DNA of 64,000 nt from Pelobates cultripes (lineage: Eukaryota > Chordata > Amphibia > Anura > Pelobatidae), in contig OW240920.1 in the NCBI GenBank assembly GCA_933207985.1, forward strand, positions 131,014,167 through 131,078,166, given 5' to 3'. Under the pieces are notes generated by a model. The model saw nothing but the letters and a program-made list of their open reading frames with translations, had not been told where the DNA came from and did not search any database. This document shows positions 27,504 to 38,080 of this stretch, one piece after another. Position numbers and translations under genes: made by a program. The number at the start of each line of letters is the position of its first letter. The first letter of the stretch is position 1.

Positions 27504-28104
27504 TTAAAGGGACACTATAGTCACCAGAACAACTACAGCTTATTGAATTTGTTCTGGTGAGTAGAATCATTACCTTCATGCTTTTTGCTGGAAACACTGT
27601 CTTTTCAGAGAAAATGCAGTGTTTACATTACAGCCTAGTGATAACTCCACTGGCCACTCCTCAGGTGGCTGTTAGAGATCCTTCCTGGGTCATGGCTGCC
27701 TAAAATGCATCCAAACATTCAGTGTCTCCTCCCTCTGCATGCAGACACTGAACTTTCCTCATAGAGATTCATTGATTCAATTCATCTCTATGAGGAGATG
27801 CTGATTGGCCAGGGCTGTGTTTGAATCATGCTGGCTCTGCCCCTGATCTGTCTCTTTGTCAGTCTCAGCCAATCCTATGGGGAAGCATTGTGACTGGATC
27901 AGGCTACCACTTCTGCTGATTGCAGCAGGCAGTGGGCAGGTCTACAGGAAACATGGACAAAGCCTGCAGCTCCAGACTTGATTACAAGTAAGATTTTACT
28001 ATTTTTAGGGAGGCATGAGGGGACCAGAGTGGCTAGATGGTGGTTTTAACCCTATAGGGTCAGGAATACATTTTTGTGTTCCTGACTCTATAGTGCTCCT
28101 TTAA
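27504..28104. mobile_element. TTAA MITE nested in the Tc1 terminal repeat
   Basis: TTAA at 27504-27507 and 28101-28104, with GGGACACTATAGTCACC at the left end and CTATAGTGCTCC at the right. Flanking DNA on both sides continues the Tc1 terminal repeat. The opposite Tc1 end has CTCAA where the target here is CTTAA, so one C-to-T change could have made the insertion site. Confidence 0.9.
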
Positions 28105-28142
28105 CACACAGCCATTAATGTTTTAGCCGTTGGCAACAAAAG

Positions 28143-29109
28143 TTTCAATATTTTAAGTGGCCACCATTATTTTCCAGCTCTGCCTTAACCTTCATGGGCA
28201 TTGAGTTCACCAGAGCTTCACAGGTTGCCACTGGAGTCCTCTTCCACTCCTCTATGACGACATCACAGAGCTGGTGGACCTTGCGCTCCCCCACCTTCCG
28301 CTTGAGGATGCCCCACAGATGCTCAATAGGGTTTAGGTCTGGAGACATGCTTGACCAGTCACCTTTACCTTCATCTTCTTTAGCAAGGCAGTGGTTGTTA
28401 TCATGTTGGAATACTACCTACTCTCCGACGAGAGGGGATCATGCTCTGCTTCAGTATGTCACAGTATATGTTGGCATTCATGGTTCCCTCAATGAACTGA
28501 AGCTCCCCAGTGCCGGCAGCACTCATGCAGGCCCAAACCATAACACTCCTACCACCATGCTTGACTGTAGGCAAGACACACTTGTCTTTGAACTCCTCAC
28601 TTGGTTGCCGCAACACACGCTTGACACCATCTGAACCAAATAAGTTTATCTTGGTCTCATCGGACCACAGGATATGGTTCCAGTAATCTGCTTGTCTTCA
28701 GCAAACTGTTTGCTGGCTTTTTTGTGCATCATCATCATCTTTAGAAGAGGCTTCCTTCTGGATGACAGCCATGCAGACCAATTTGATGCGGTGTGCTGTG
28801 TATGGCACTGACAGGCTGAACCCCCACACCTTCAACTTCTGCAGCAATGCTGGCATCACTCATACATCTATTTCCCAAAGACGACCTCTGGATATGACGC
28901 TGAGCATGTGCACTCAACTTCTTTGGTCGCCCATGGCGAGGCCTCTTCTGAGTGGAACTTGTCCTGTGAAACCACTGTATGGTCTTGCCCACCATGCTGC
29001 AGCTCAGTTTTAGGGTCTTGGCAATCTTCTTATAGCCTAGGCCATCTTTATGTAGAGCAACAATTATTTTTTTCAGATCCTCAGAGAGTTCTTTGCCATG
29101 AGGTGCCAT
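28143..29109 (-). pseudogene. Tc1/mariner transposase pseudogene
   Basis: The enzyme family cuts and pastes DNA at TA sites using a DDE/D catalytic triad. Reading minus strand from ATG at 29109, the frame starts MAPHGKELSEDLKKIIVALH, with helix-turn-helix residues GLGYKKIAKTLKLS and a basic RPRHGRPKKLSA linker. A second frame (28616-28401) has GGRSVMVWACMSAAGTGEL, the usual catalytic-core block, and a third (28348-28145) has SPDLNPIEHLWGILKRKV, with the last acidic residue of the triad. Frameshifts near 28740 and 28400 separate them, so no full-length enzyme can be made. The length, about 320 codons in sum, fits Tc1. Confidence 0.9.
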
Positions 29110-29479
29110 GTTGAACTTCCATTGACCAGTATGAGAGAGTGTGAGAGCGATAACACCAAATTTAACACACCTGCTCCCCATTCACACCTGAGACCTTGTA
29201 ACACTAACGAGTCACATGACACCGGGGAGGGTAAATGGCTAATTAGGCCCAATTTTCCAGGGGTGTACTCACTTTTGTTGTCAATGGGTTAGACATTAAT
29301 GGCTGTGTGTTGAGTTGTTTTGAGGGGACAGCAAATTTACACTGTTATACAGGCTGTACACTTACTACTTTACATTGTAGCAGGGTGTCATTTCTTCAGT
29401 GTTGTCACATGAAAAGATATAATAAAATATTTACAAAAATGTGAGGGGTGTACTCACTTTTCTCAGATACTGAACAGAT

Positions 29480-30075
29480 GAACTGTTGGGAATTCAAAGT
29501 GAATTTAAAGTCAGTTTAAAATTTAAGACCAAAAGAAACAGCCTGGAAAAAGCCAGCTATGTTTCCAGTTTGGCTACTTTGGCTGCTTAAAGGACCACTA
29601 GATCTCTATAAAGTAGCTTGGGTGCAGGTGTCCTTTAGTTTTAATCCAGCAATGTAAAAACTTGCAGTATTGTACAATCTGTAATGTTTATATTGTAGAG
29701 TGAAGCCCACTAGAGGAGCATCCGCAACACTGACCGAGCAAAATTTTAATTCAATGCTATGGGGAAGCTTGAAATGTGTGCACATTGCTGGCTGCGCATG
29801 CACATTCAGTCTACAATACTCCTCTATGAGGAGCTTTGGATTGGACCATCATGGAGGAGGCCATGCTGTTGCAGAAGGCGGAGAGGTAAGCAATGCTGAG
29901 GAAGCCTCAACGCTGGAAATGTTTGAGTAAAATCTTTTAGACTGTTATTTTTATGGCACAAAAGTGAGGGGGGGACATATATAAACAGGGACAATTTTAA
30001 GGTAGCACTTTATTGTTCCTTTAAATTTGAAATTCACTTTGAATTCCTGACAATTCTGATTTTAGTGAATGACCT
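29480..30075. repeat. Dispersed repeat with AATTCAAAGTGAATT arms, split by a MITE
   Basis: GAATTCAAAGTGAATTTAAA near 29490 and TTGAAATTCACTTTGAATTC near 30026 are inverted arms on either side of the MITE 29587-30024. Related phrases occur at about 20150-20180 and 25795-25960. Confidence 0.5.
29587..30024. mobile_element. TTAA MITE
   Basis: TTAA at 29587-29590 and 30021-30024, the left terminus AAAGGACCACTAGAT and the right terminus TATTGTTCCTTTAA. The family is related to, but not the same as, family A. Confidence 0.65.
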
Positions 30076-30722
30076 TGTTTGTGAACATTTGAATATGTAA
30101 CTGCCCAAAAAAAGTTAATTCAAGGTCTTAATGCTGCCAGGATTGAAGAATATAGTTCAAAGATTAAAATATAAAGAATCGGTGCCCAGATTAAAGTCTA
30201 AACAGAGAAGTCAAAGAAAAGCCACATAAATGTATACGTAGAATAAAGCCGTACTGACATTCACAGGTTTCTGTAGAGAACACAGGACTGTGTATCTGGG
30301 GTACACACAGCGCTGAGATCACACAGACACACAAGAAGAGAGTATATAAGAAAGAGAAAAGACGATACCTTGCTGGGATCGAAATAAAGAAATTCAATGT
30401 AGAACAGACGAGGGAGCAAAGGGAGATCAGTGTGAAGAAGAAAAGAAAAAAAGTGGCATTTGAGAAAGAGCTATTTTTGGAAAATTCAGCCTAACTGGAC
30501 TATTAAAATATATGCGTACATTTATAGAGCAAGAAGTATTTCAGGTCTCCTGAGGCTTTTAGTGAAGAACTGAATTAGGGCTGTGAGGTGCATTACAATG
30601 TCCAAAGATTGCCTATAAGCATTGGACAGTTCTGCATTTCTATTATCATTAACATTACTAAAGTGTGGGACATGTTTGAAATGGCTGGTTAGATAACTAT
30701 CCTTACCTTTTTGTGTCATCAT

Positions 30723-30892
30723 TGTACCCCACTTCCTCTAGCATGTAAGCTCATTGAGCAGTGCCCTCAACCCCTCTGTTTCTCTGTGTCCAACTTGTCT
30801 GGTTACAACTACATGTCTGTTCGTCCACCCATTGTAAAGTGCTGCGGAATTTGACGGCGCTCTATAAATATAATAATAATAATAACTAGTTC
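30723..30892 (+). repeat. L2/CR1-like 3' tail ending in (AAT)n
   Basis: TGTAAGCTCATTGAGCAG, then GTAAAGTGCTGCGGAATTTG, GGCGCTCTATAAATA and an (AATA)n tail. A second, decayed copy lies at 31011-31072 (TTGTAAGCTCATTTGAGCAG). Confidence 0.6.
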
Positions 30893-31116
30893 CATTGTTG
30901 CTCTAGAACTGCGAAACCCAGTGTCAAATCCCTGTTAGACCACCTAACCAGTAAGTGTCCCTGGGCAAGACTTCTAATGATATACATCTACCTATCTCAA
31001 ATCCTCACAGATTGTAAGCTCATTTGAGCAGGGCCTTTCTGTAATTGGAAGGTGCTGCTATATAAAATAACCATATTTTCGTCTGCTGGAAATGGAAATT
31101 ATACAATTGAATAAAT

Positions 31117-31729
31117 AATTGTAGATTATGCTAGTTTTAGTGTACCTATAATCTTAATTTTATTAATGACAGGAGGCGAATATTTGCTTAAATCTCTCTT
31201 TATCAGAACTCCACAGCAGCACAGAAAAAAACCAATCAGAAAAAAGTTAGGTACTATAAAACTCCCCTCCCCACACATAATTTCCTCTTTCAAGCTGCGA
31301 CAAAAACACAACAAAAGGCAGAAAAAAACATGGAGAAAACTAAGTCCTAGATACACTGAATACAACGACGTCCAACATCCGAGAAAAACTGCCAAACCAG
31401 GTAGCGTTGATGGATTGTAAACTGAAACGAGAAAAAACAGAATCGAAAAAGTTGGTTAGCAAATGAAATGTACTCTGAACAAAATATGTAGGCACCCAGT
31501 GAAACAACCAGAAATACCGTAATATACAGAGATCCCAACCCTACTAGGCAACGGACACAAGAACAAGTGACAGGTAGCAGAGACAACAAGCAGAGTTGCA
31601 TACGTACGTGATTAACCCAAACTATAAGGGTTAAACAAGGCAGGGATAAGAATGGGAGGGAAATATTCGCCTCCTGTCATTAATAAAATTAAGATTATAG
31701 GTACACTAAAGCTAGCATAATCTACAATT
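31117..31729. repeat. 68-bp near-perfect inverted repeat with 477-bp spacer
   Basis: Arm 31117-31184 and arm 31662-31729 are complementary at 67 of 68 positions, including TTATTAATGACAGGAGGCGA. The spacer is A-rich with no conserved gene. This could be a fold-back element or the terminal region of a DIRS-like element. Confidence 0.85.
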
Positions 31730-34700
31730 TTATAACATGACAGGAGTCTTCATATTTGCTGTTTTAATGCTCAGCCAAAAAAACAACGATGTTTGTTTCA
31801 CTGGTACCTATTCCGGGAGAGAACTACAGCAATCCCAAATGGATCTTCCAATTGCGAGAAGTGACAGCAGATGGCTAGATGAAGATGCCAGCTGTCGGTC
31901 TACCACAAATTACTGAAAACTCAAACCGCTGTTAGATCTACTGTACGTGGGGTTACGACCTGTTTCCTAGATGACGGTCCATGAACTGCAAAGCCGACCT
32001 GTTAACCATTTTCCATCAGGTGCGAAATTCCAAAGATTATATGCGGATTTGGGATCGTGAGAAAAAGGTCTCGACCCTTGATGTGGAAGATGGCTCCTCC
32101 GATCGAGTCAGGTCACCCGGTGATGTGGTCATGCAACAAACCTCCAACCTCAAGCAATGCACCTGAGTCCACCACCAATTCCGTAACAGAACCGAATAGG
32201 GTCTTTTCGTTCTCTCATGACCTACTAAGCGAGTGGTCTTCTCCGAGAAAGAAACTGCTACGCTGGCAAGGGTGCAGGAGAGAACTAGTCATATACTAGG
32301 TGTTTCCAGTACTCCAATTGGATTGCGGAACCTGCGACTGTGGTAGTAGGTAAAGTACTCCCAAGAAAATGCCCAATCAGGATTCCAAAACCGAATTGTG
32401 TAGTGAAACGAGGATCGACTATTCTGGGAGGGTGTGAAACTTAAAATACCAAAATGAGGAGAAACGTAAATAGAGGTTGAGATTTCCATCCAAAGGTATC
32501 CTCGTCGAAGAGTGATAAGCCGTCCGGACCCATGTGGACATTGGGACCTGCATAAACTAGGAAGAGTCGTCACGTGATGTAGTCGCGTGGTGGATCACAA
32601 ATTAGTTGAAGATCGGGTCTGGATCAGGATGTCCGCCCGTGAGACTATTGACTGCTAGGCAGGGAGTGGAATAATCTGAAGAACAGCATGTATGATCCCG
32701 CTCCAGTCCAGCCCTGCCAGAAAACCGTGGAAGGATATATGACATGCATGTCACACCAAAGATAAGGTATGACAGAGTGAGGCATCTAGGTCCTGTATTC
32801 CCGACTGTCAGAGGAATCTTAATTTCAAGAGTAGGCCGTAGGCCAAAGTACCCAGGTATTTGGATTTGAGGTCTGAAATCTAGGAATCCATATGAAGGCA
32901 TACCCTCCAACTTCGTCCAGAGTCCCGTGATCTCCTAGCGTTGTCTAATGTGTAGATAGAGTGAGAACAAGGGGCATAGCTTCAACCATCCGAAGCAGGG
33001 GCTGTCCAGGTTGAGAATGTCGGGTAGTCAGATCTGAGCCAGATACAGGCCCCGAACAGTACTCCATTGGGAGTTTGTGTCTCGACTTTGTGACCTTTGT
33101 TTAGGATCCAACATCAAATAGGGGTACCCCCTAGAATCCAAGCCGTAATCTTGTTGGAACCTGAATAGGTGGGTGAGTGAAAGACCAAAAACCAGGGCGG
33201 CTCCCGTGAGGGGATAGTTGTATAGAGGGACGGTCCTCCATATCCGAGTCATGTTCCCCGGACGCGTTCTCAGAGGAGAAGTGGTAGCCCTAACAAATCA
33301 GGCCCGGCATAGTAGTTGTATCAGTAACAGCCAGTTCAAAACAGTCCATACCCTGTTCAATAAGGCATCAGGGAAATGTGTAAATAAAATGGGGGGATCT
33401 CCCCCAGTAATACCTCAGTGAGTATATCCCGAAGCAAGGATACAGTGACACCTATCCGGCGGACCAAATATAGGAGTTGTAACAGTGAAAGCCAGTTGAA
33501 ACAGGCAATACCATGTCCGATCAGGTAGCACCTATAAAAAGAAAATAAGTAGTAGCCCAGTCGTAGATCTAATGGGGGTTCACTCCTCTTAACCAGTCGC
33601 TACAAAGCAGCATCTCCAAGACATTCCGGTGAGGTAGCCATAGCCCTTATAGCAAGTGCTGTAGAAACAGTGGCAAACCACGGTATGTAGCGTAGACCTC
33701 CATCTTGACTTGAATGTACGAAGACATCGGTGCTTTGTATTGGCCGAAGTTGTGTGAGACGAACAAAGGCCGACGGTAGCAGGATAGGTAGCCCTGTCGA
33801 GCAGTGTCCAGAGACGGGTTTACCCTCCCAGAAAGGAAACAGAATCCAGGACTGCAACCGGTAAACTGATGGGAACAGTATAAGTAGTCATATTGGGCTG
33901 TGCCCATGAGGGGAGCCGCGTAGCGGGTCGAATCTATGAGAGAGCCGCACTCTCTAATAATGTAATCGGTATCCCTGCCCGCATCAGGCTGCCAGAATGA
34001 GAGGGCCGTACCTGCTAGAAGTAAAATCAGTGCCTATATCAGTGCCTGGCTCCCTACATGAGAGTGGGCCACCCCCAAATCACGCAACTTGCATCAATAT
34101 CGGCTTCAGGTAGGGGTTATGGAAGGGTAGCGCCCTCTAATAATAAATGTAATGTCCAGATCAGTCTATCAGAGGGGTTCAGACCCTAATCATGTAAATT
34201 AGCACCTGCCTCGGGTTGAGGTTATGGGAGGGCCGCACCCTCCTATAATACAAACCAGAGTGCATATCTGTCTCAGGCCGACTGTATGCGAGGGGTTCAC
34301 CCCTTAATAGTATCAGCGTTGGGCTGAGGTTCTGAGAGGGGTCCCCCTCAAAGCAGGAAAACACTCTCAATATCAGTCACCTGAGAGGTGGAGCCAAACT
34401 GGGAAAAAACAATACTGATAATAGTCGGAGTAACAAATCAGCCTAGGGCCATGCCCATGAGTCTACTAATGGAGGCAGGCTGAGGAATTGCAATAGCTAG
34501 GAAAACTATGTAAACTACAGACGGCTGTCTGGATCCCGCGCAAGTGTGCGGGATCAAAGGTGGCCGCCAGTAGTCTGAGGAAATGATTGAGACATTCTCT
34601 GCAATCCATGACAGCCCGGGAAGTCGGAGGAGGCCAAGACAGGCCTCTCGACAGCCCGAGCGAGAGGAAAAACTGGAAGACACGAAAACAAAGAAACGAC

Positions 34701-35400
34701 AAAACCAAAGTAAATTCAGATAAAGTCAAAATACGTACCTTGGAGGGAAGGCAACATAATGGACCGGAACCCAACTGAGATAACCAAGAACTGTACCTGA
34801 CGTGGGTATAACTACCTAGATATAGGGAAGAATACAGGATTTGCAGTAAGGGGTAGCAGGTAGAAGTCAAAGAAAACCTGTGTTCCCACGTTGGAATCTG
34901 CGCACCGGTCACTGTATGTGTTTCATAACAAAACTCTTCTCAGAGATATGCCCCTGCAGGGCTGGAGAAACCGTGGTTGCCCGTCTAGGGCGCTTTTCAC
35001 AGGAGCCTTGTCCTACAAGGTCCAAGGCTACAGACTGCTTTCAGTATAACATATCTCATCCATAGTCTATCCCATAGTAAAACCTAGAGTGGGATAAATG
35101 GTGGCCAGGATCTAACCCTGATGCAGGGTGGAGGGGGCCCTCACAGACTGCTAGTAGGCTCATGCCGGGGTCTGGATTAAGCCTTGACTGACAGAGGGGA
35201 AGAAAGCCCCTCAAACTGACCTCCACTGAGTAAGGTACCGACGAGGGAGGGGCCGCGAGCGGGCGCACCCTCCCCCACCCGGTCGGAGGTGGCTGCGGTG
35301 AAGCGGCCACATGGAGAAAGGATCCGGCCGCCGGTACTAGTACCCCCGCGACCAGAAGAAAACACACACGGGACCGCTGGAGATGAACTCTCATGATATC
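31730..35400. mobile_element. Unidentified 3.7-kb repeat-like block
   Basis: The base composition (less A+T) differs from DNA on either side. No RT, recombinase or transposase motif was recognised in any frame; open frames reach 148 codons (34912-34466, minus strand) but look non-coding. ACATGACAGGAG with ATATTTGCT just inside its start echoes the inverted arms. A degenerate repeat fills 33900-34440. It may be a non-autonomous element, possibly DIRS-related; this is inference. Confidence 0.35.
33900..34440. repeat. Degenerate tandem repeat, units about 90-110 bp
   Basis: Phrases such as GAGGTTATGGGAGGG, GAGGGCCG, CCCTCTAATAAT and ATATCAGT recur five or six times. Most units contain a small inverted motif (GAGAG-GGTCC-CCCTC or GAGAG-AGCCGCA-CTCTC) that could form a short hairpin. 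Confidence 0.6.
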
Positions 35401-35439
35401 CATACAGCATTTATTCAATGTGCTTTTGAACCTAGCTAC

Positions 35440-35522
35440 ATTTAACCCCTTTAGGGCACATGATGGAAATATTCCGGCATGATTCCCTTTTATTTCAGAA
35501 GTTGTGTCCTTAAGGGGTTAAA
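35440..35522. mobile_element. Short palindromic MITE (83 bp)
   Basis: TTAACCCCTTTAGGGCAC at the left pairs with GTGTCCTTAAGGGGTTAA at the right. A second, damaged copy with the same termini is at 60650-60728. Confidence 0.75.
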
Positions 35523-36167
35523 GAGACAAAGTGGGCACTGTAACTCTTGGCTCTCCCCAAGTTCAAAATGGTAATCCAGATGCAGACCCCATGCTCACTG
35601 TGCTTACACCTCGCTGGTAAAGCCCAAAGAAGGTCAAAACAGTCATCCAGGCTTGCTGTATCTCTCGTGCATAGAGAACTTACCCACATTTGTGTTCTGG
35701 ACTGCCCTTATGGGTTGGATTAGTCTGATCTGCCTTAAACCTGGTTCAATCTGTAATGACACAAGTGAGCAAAAACTATTTTGAGACCTGAGCAGGGATT
35801 TACGGAAGGGCAAACTAATGAGTTCCTCTAAGCTTTTGTCCGTTCTCAGATTTCTCATATTCTCTGTTTTTGTTTCAATGTTTTTAATGTTTTAATGCCA
35901 AACGAGAGTCCCCAGCAGCCAATCCACTTTGTGCTGTTTGGGCTAATAAGGAAGTATTATCCTGAGCAGCATTATGCGAAGGCAATTGGCTGAAAGTGTC
36001 AGCTGACAGCTTTTAACCTATCACAGTCACCATTGCTGGTATGAATTGGTATGGCTAGAAGGAAGTGTGTAATAGGCGGCCAGATAGCCTCATTCTGTGT
36101 TGAACTGTAAACTGCTTCAAAATGGTTTAACACTGAATGGACAGTGCCAGAGTAATAAAAATACTTA

Positions 36168-38080
36168 TGTCAGGAAACACTATAGGACAGGTTCTTGTGG
36201 CATTCGAACCTGTTTCCCACTTTTTACCAATACACACTCTTTGCTGTATCACTGTGGAATCTGTTTACTGATACTGATCTACCTGATATATTGTGATTGC
36301 TAGTTTTTGTAGCTCACCTGTGGGTAACACAGGTGTACCTTTCTGATCTGATTGACCCCAGCAAGCAAGAGCCAATGAGGTACAGAACCTTCCTATTTAA
36401 GGAGAGCTATCTGAATGCTCTGAGCCCTTTCATGTTCTCAGAATCCTTTTTCTGTTCTTAGATTGTGATATTTTGTCTTGTTCTTTATTCACTGTTTTTT
36501 TGACCCAGCTTACCTGACTACATTTTGCTCCCCTGCCCTTATGTACCTGACCCAGCCTGTTTGCATTGCACCCGGGTCCGTGTACCAGTCCCTGGCTTGT
36601 CCTGACTACTTAACCTATGCACCAGTCCCTGGCTTGTCCTGACTACCCAACCTATCTACCTGTCCCTGGCTTGTCCTGACTACCAAACCTATGTACCAGT
36701 CCCTGGCTTGTCCTGACTACCAAACCTATGTACCAGTCCCTGGCTTGTCCTGACTACCTAACCTATGCACCAGTCCCTGGCTTGTCCTGACTACCCAACC
36801 TATCTACCTCTCCCTGGCTTGTCCTGACTACCCAACCTATGTACCAGTCCCTGGCTTGTCCTGACTACCCAACCTATGTACCAGTCCCTGGTTTGTTCGT
36901 ACTACCCAACCTATGCACCAGTCCCTGGCTTGTCCTGACTATCCAACCTATGTATTAGTCCTCGGCTTGTCCTGACTACCCAACCTATGTACCAGTCCCT
37001 GGCTTGTCCTGACTATCCAACCTATGTACCAGTCCCTGGCTTGTCCTGACTACCAAACCTATGTACCAGTCCCTGGCTTGTCCTGACTACTTAACCTATG
37101 CACCAGTCCCTGGCTTGTCCTGACTACCCAACCTATCTACCTCTCCCTGGCTTGTCCTGACTACCCAACCTATGTACCAGTCCCTGGCTTGTCCTGACTA
37201 CCCAACCTATGTACCAGTCCCTGGGTTGTTCGTACTACCCAACCTATGCACCAGTCCCTGGCTTGTCCTGACTATCCAACCTATGTATCAGTCCTCGGCT
37301 TGTCCTGACTACGCAACCTATGTACCAGTCCCTTGCTTGTCCTGACTATCCAACCTATGTATCAGTCCCTGGCTTGTCCTGACTACCCAACCTATGTACC
37401 AGTCCCTGGGTTGCCCTGACTCCCCAACCTATGTACCAGTCCCTGGCTTGTCCTGACTACCCAACCTATGTACCAGTCCCTGGCTTGTCCTGACTACCCA
37501 ACCGATGCACCAGTCCCTGGGTTGTCCTGACAACCCAACCGATGCACCAGTCCCTGGGTTGTCCTGACTACCCAACCTATGTACCAGTCCCTGAGTTGCC
37601 CTGACTACCCAACCTATGTACCAGTCCCTTGGTTGCCCTGACTACCCAACCCATGTACCAGTCCCTGGGTTGCCCTGAATACCCAACCTATGTACCAGTC
37701 CCTGGCTTGTCCTGACTACCCAACCTATGTACCAGTCCCTGGCTTATCTGACTTCCCATTCTGTGTACGAGTCCCTGGCTTGTCTGACATCTTGTTCCTT
37801 ATACCAGTCCCTGTCTTGTCTGATTCCCCGTTCTATGTACCAGTCTCGGGCTTGTTCCTGACATTGCTTTTCTCCGTGTTCCTGACCTTTGCCTGTGTCT
37901 AGTATTGTGTTTTTATATTATGTTCCTCTTCTTGCTTGTGGTATTCTCTAGGTCTGTCCTATTATTTCTTAGTTCTACTTTTACATTAGCCCGGCTACTC
38001 TAAGGTCCTCTTCCAGTCTCTCTGTCTTTGCTAGTACGCTGCCTCTCATCTTGATGACCATTCTCTAACCAACCCTGACA
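36168..38080 (+). mobile_element. Long LTR-like unit containing a 37-bp array
   Basis: Begins TGTCAGG and ends CCTGACA (7-bp inverted ends). It has a CCAAT box (about 36372) and TATTTAAGG (about 36392), as in the LTRs at 10,657 and 40,975, and a CCCGGCTACTCTAAGGTCC stretch near its 3' end matching theirs. The tandem array sits after the putative start site. The flanking 5-mers (ACTTA and CTAAT) do not match, so the insertion is old or the borders are off. Confidence 0.5.
36570..37860 (+). repeat. 37-bp minisatellite, about 32-35 units
   Basis: The consensus contains CCAGTCCCTGGCTTGTCCTG and ACTACCCAACCTATGTA. Variant units repeat as blocks: TCTACCTCTCCC at 36803 and 37136, and TTGTTCGT at 36893 and 37226, both 333 bp (9 units) apart, so a 9-unit block was duplicated. 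The last units are degenerate. Confidence 0.95.

Larger units (their letters stand above)
27345..29472 (-). mobile_element. Tc1-like transposon, inactive
   Basis: Long inverted terminal repeats are recognisable at 27345-27503 plus 28105-28130, and at about 29285-29472; both ends carry CAGTAT and GTACACCCCTC. The left repeat is interrupted by a TTAA MITE (27504-28104). Without it the element is about 1.5 kb, normal for Tc1. The flanking TA target is not clear, so the ends have mutated. Confidence 0.85.

Noticed and set aside
28194..28634. A 146-codon plus-strand open frame
   Set aside because: It is the antisense shadow of the Tc1 transposase pseudogene.
36570..37860. CRISPR-like array
   Set aside because: Units are contiguous 37-bp repeats with no unique spacers, in vertebrate DNA.
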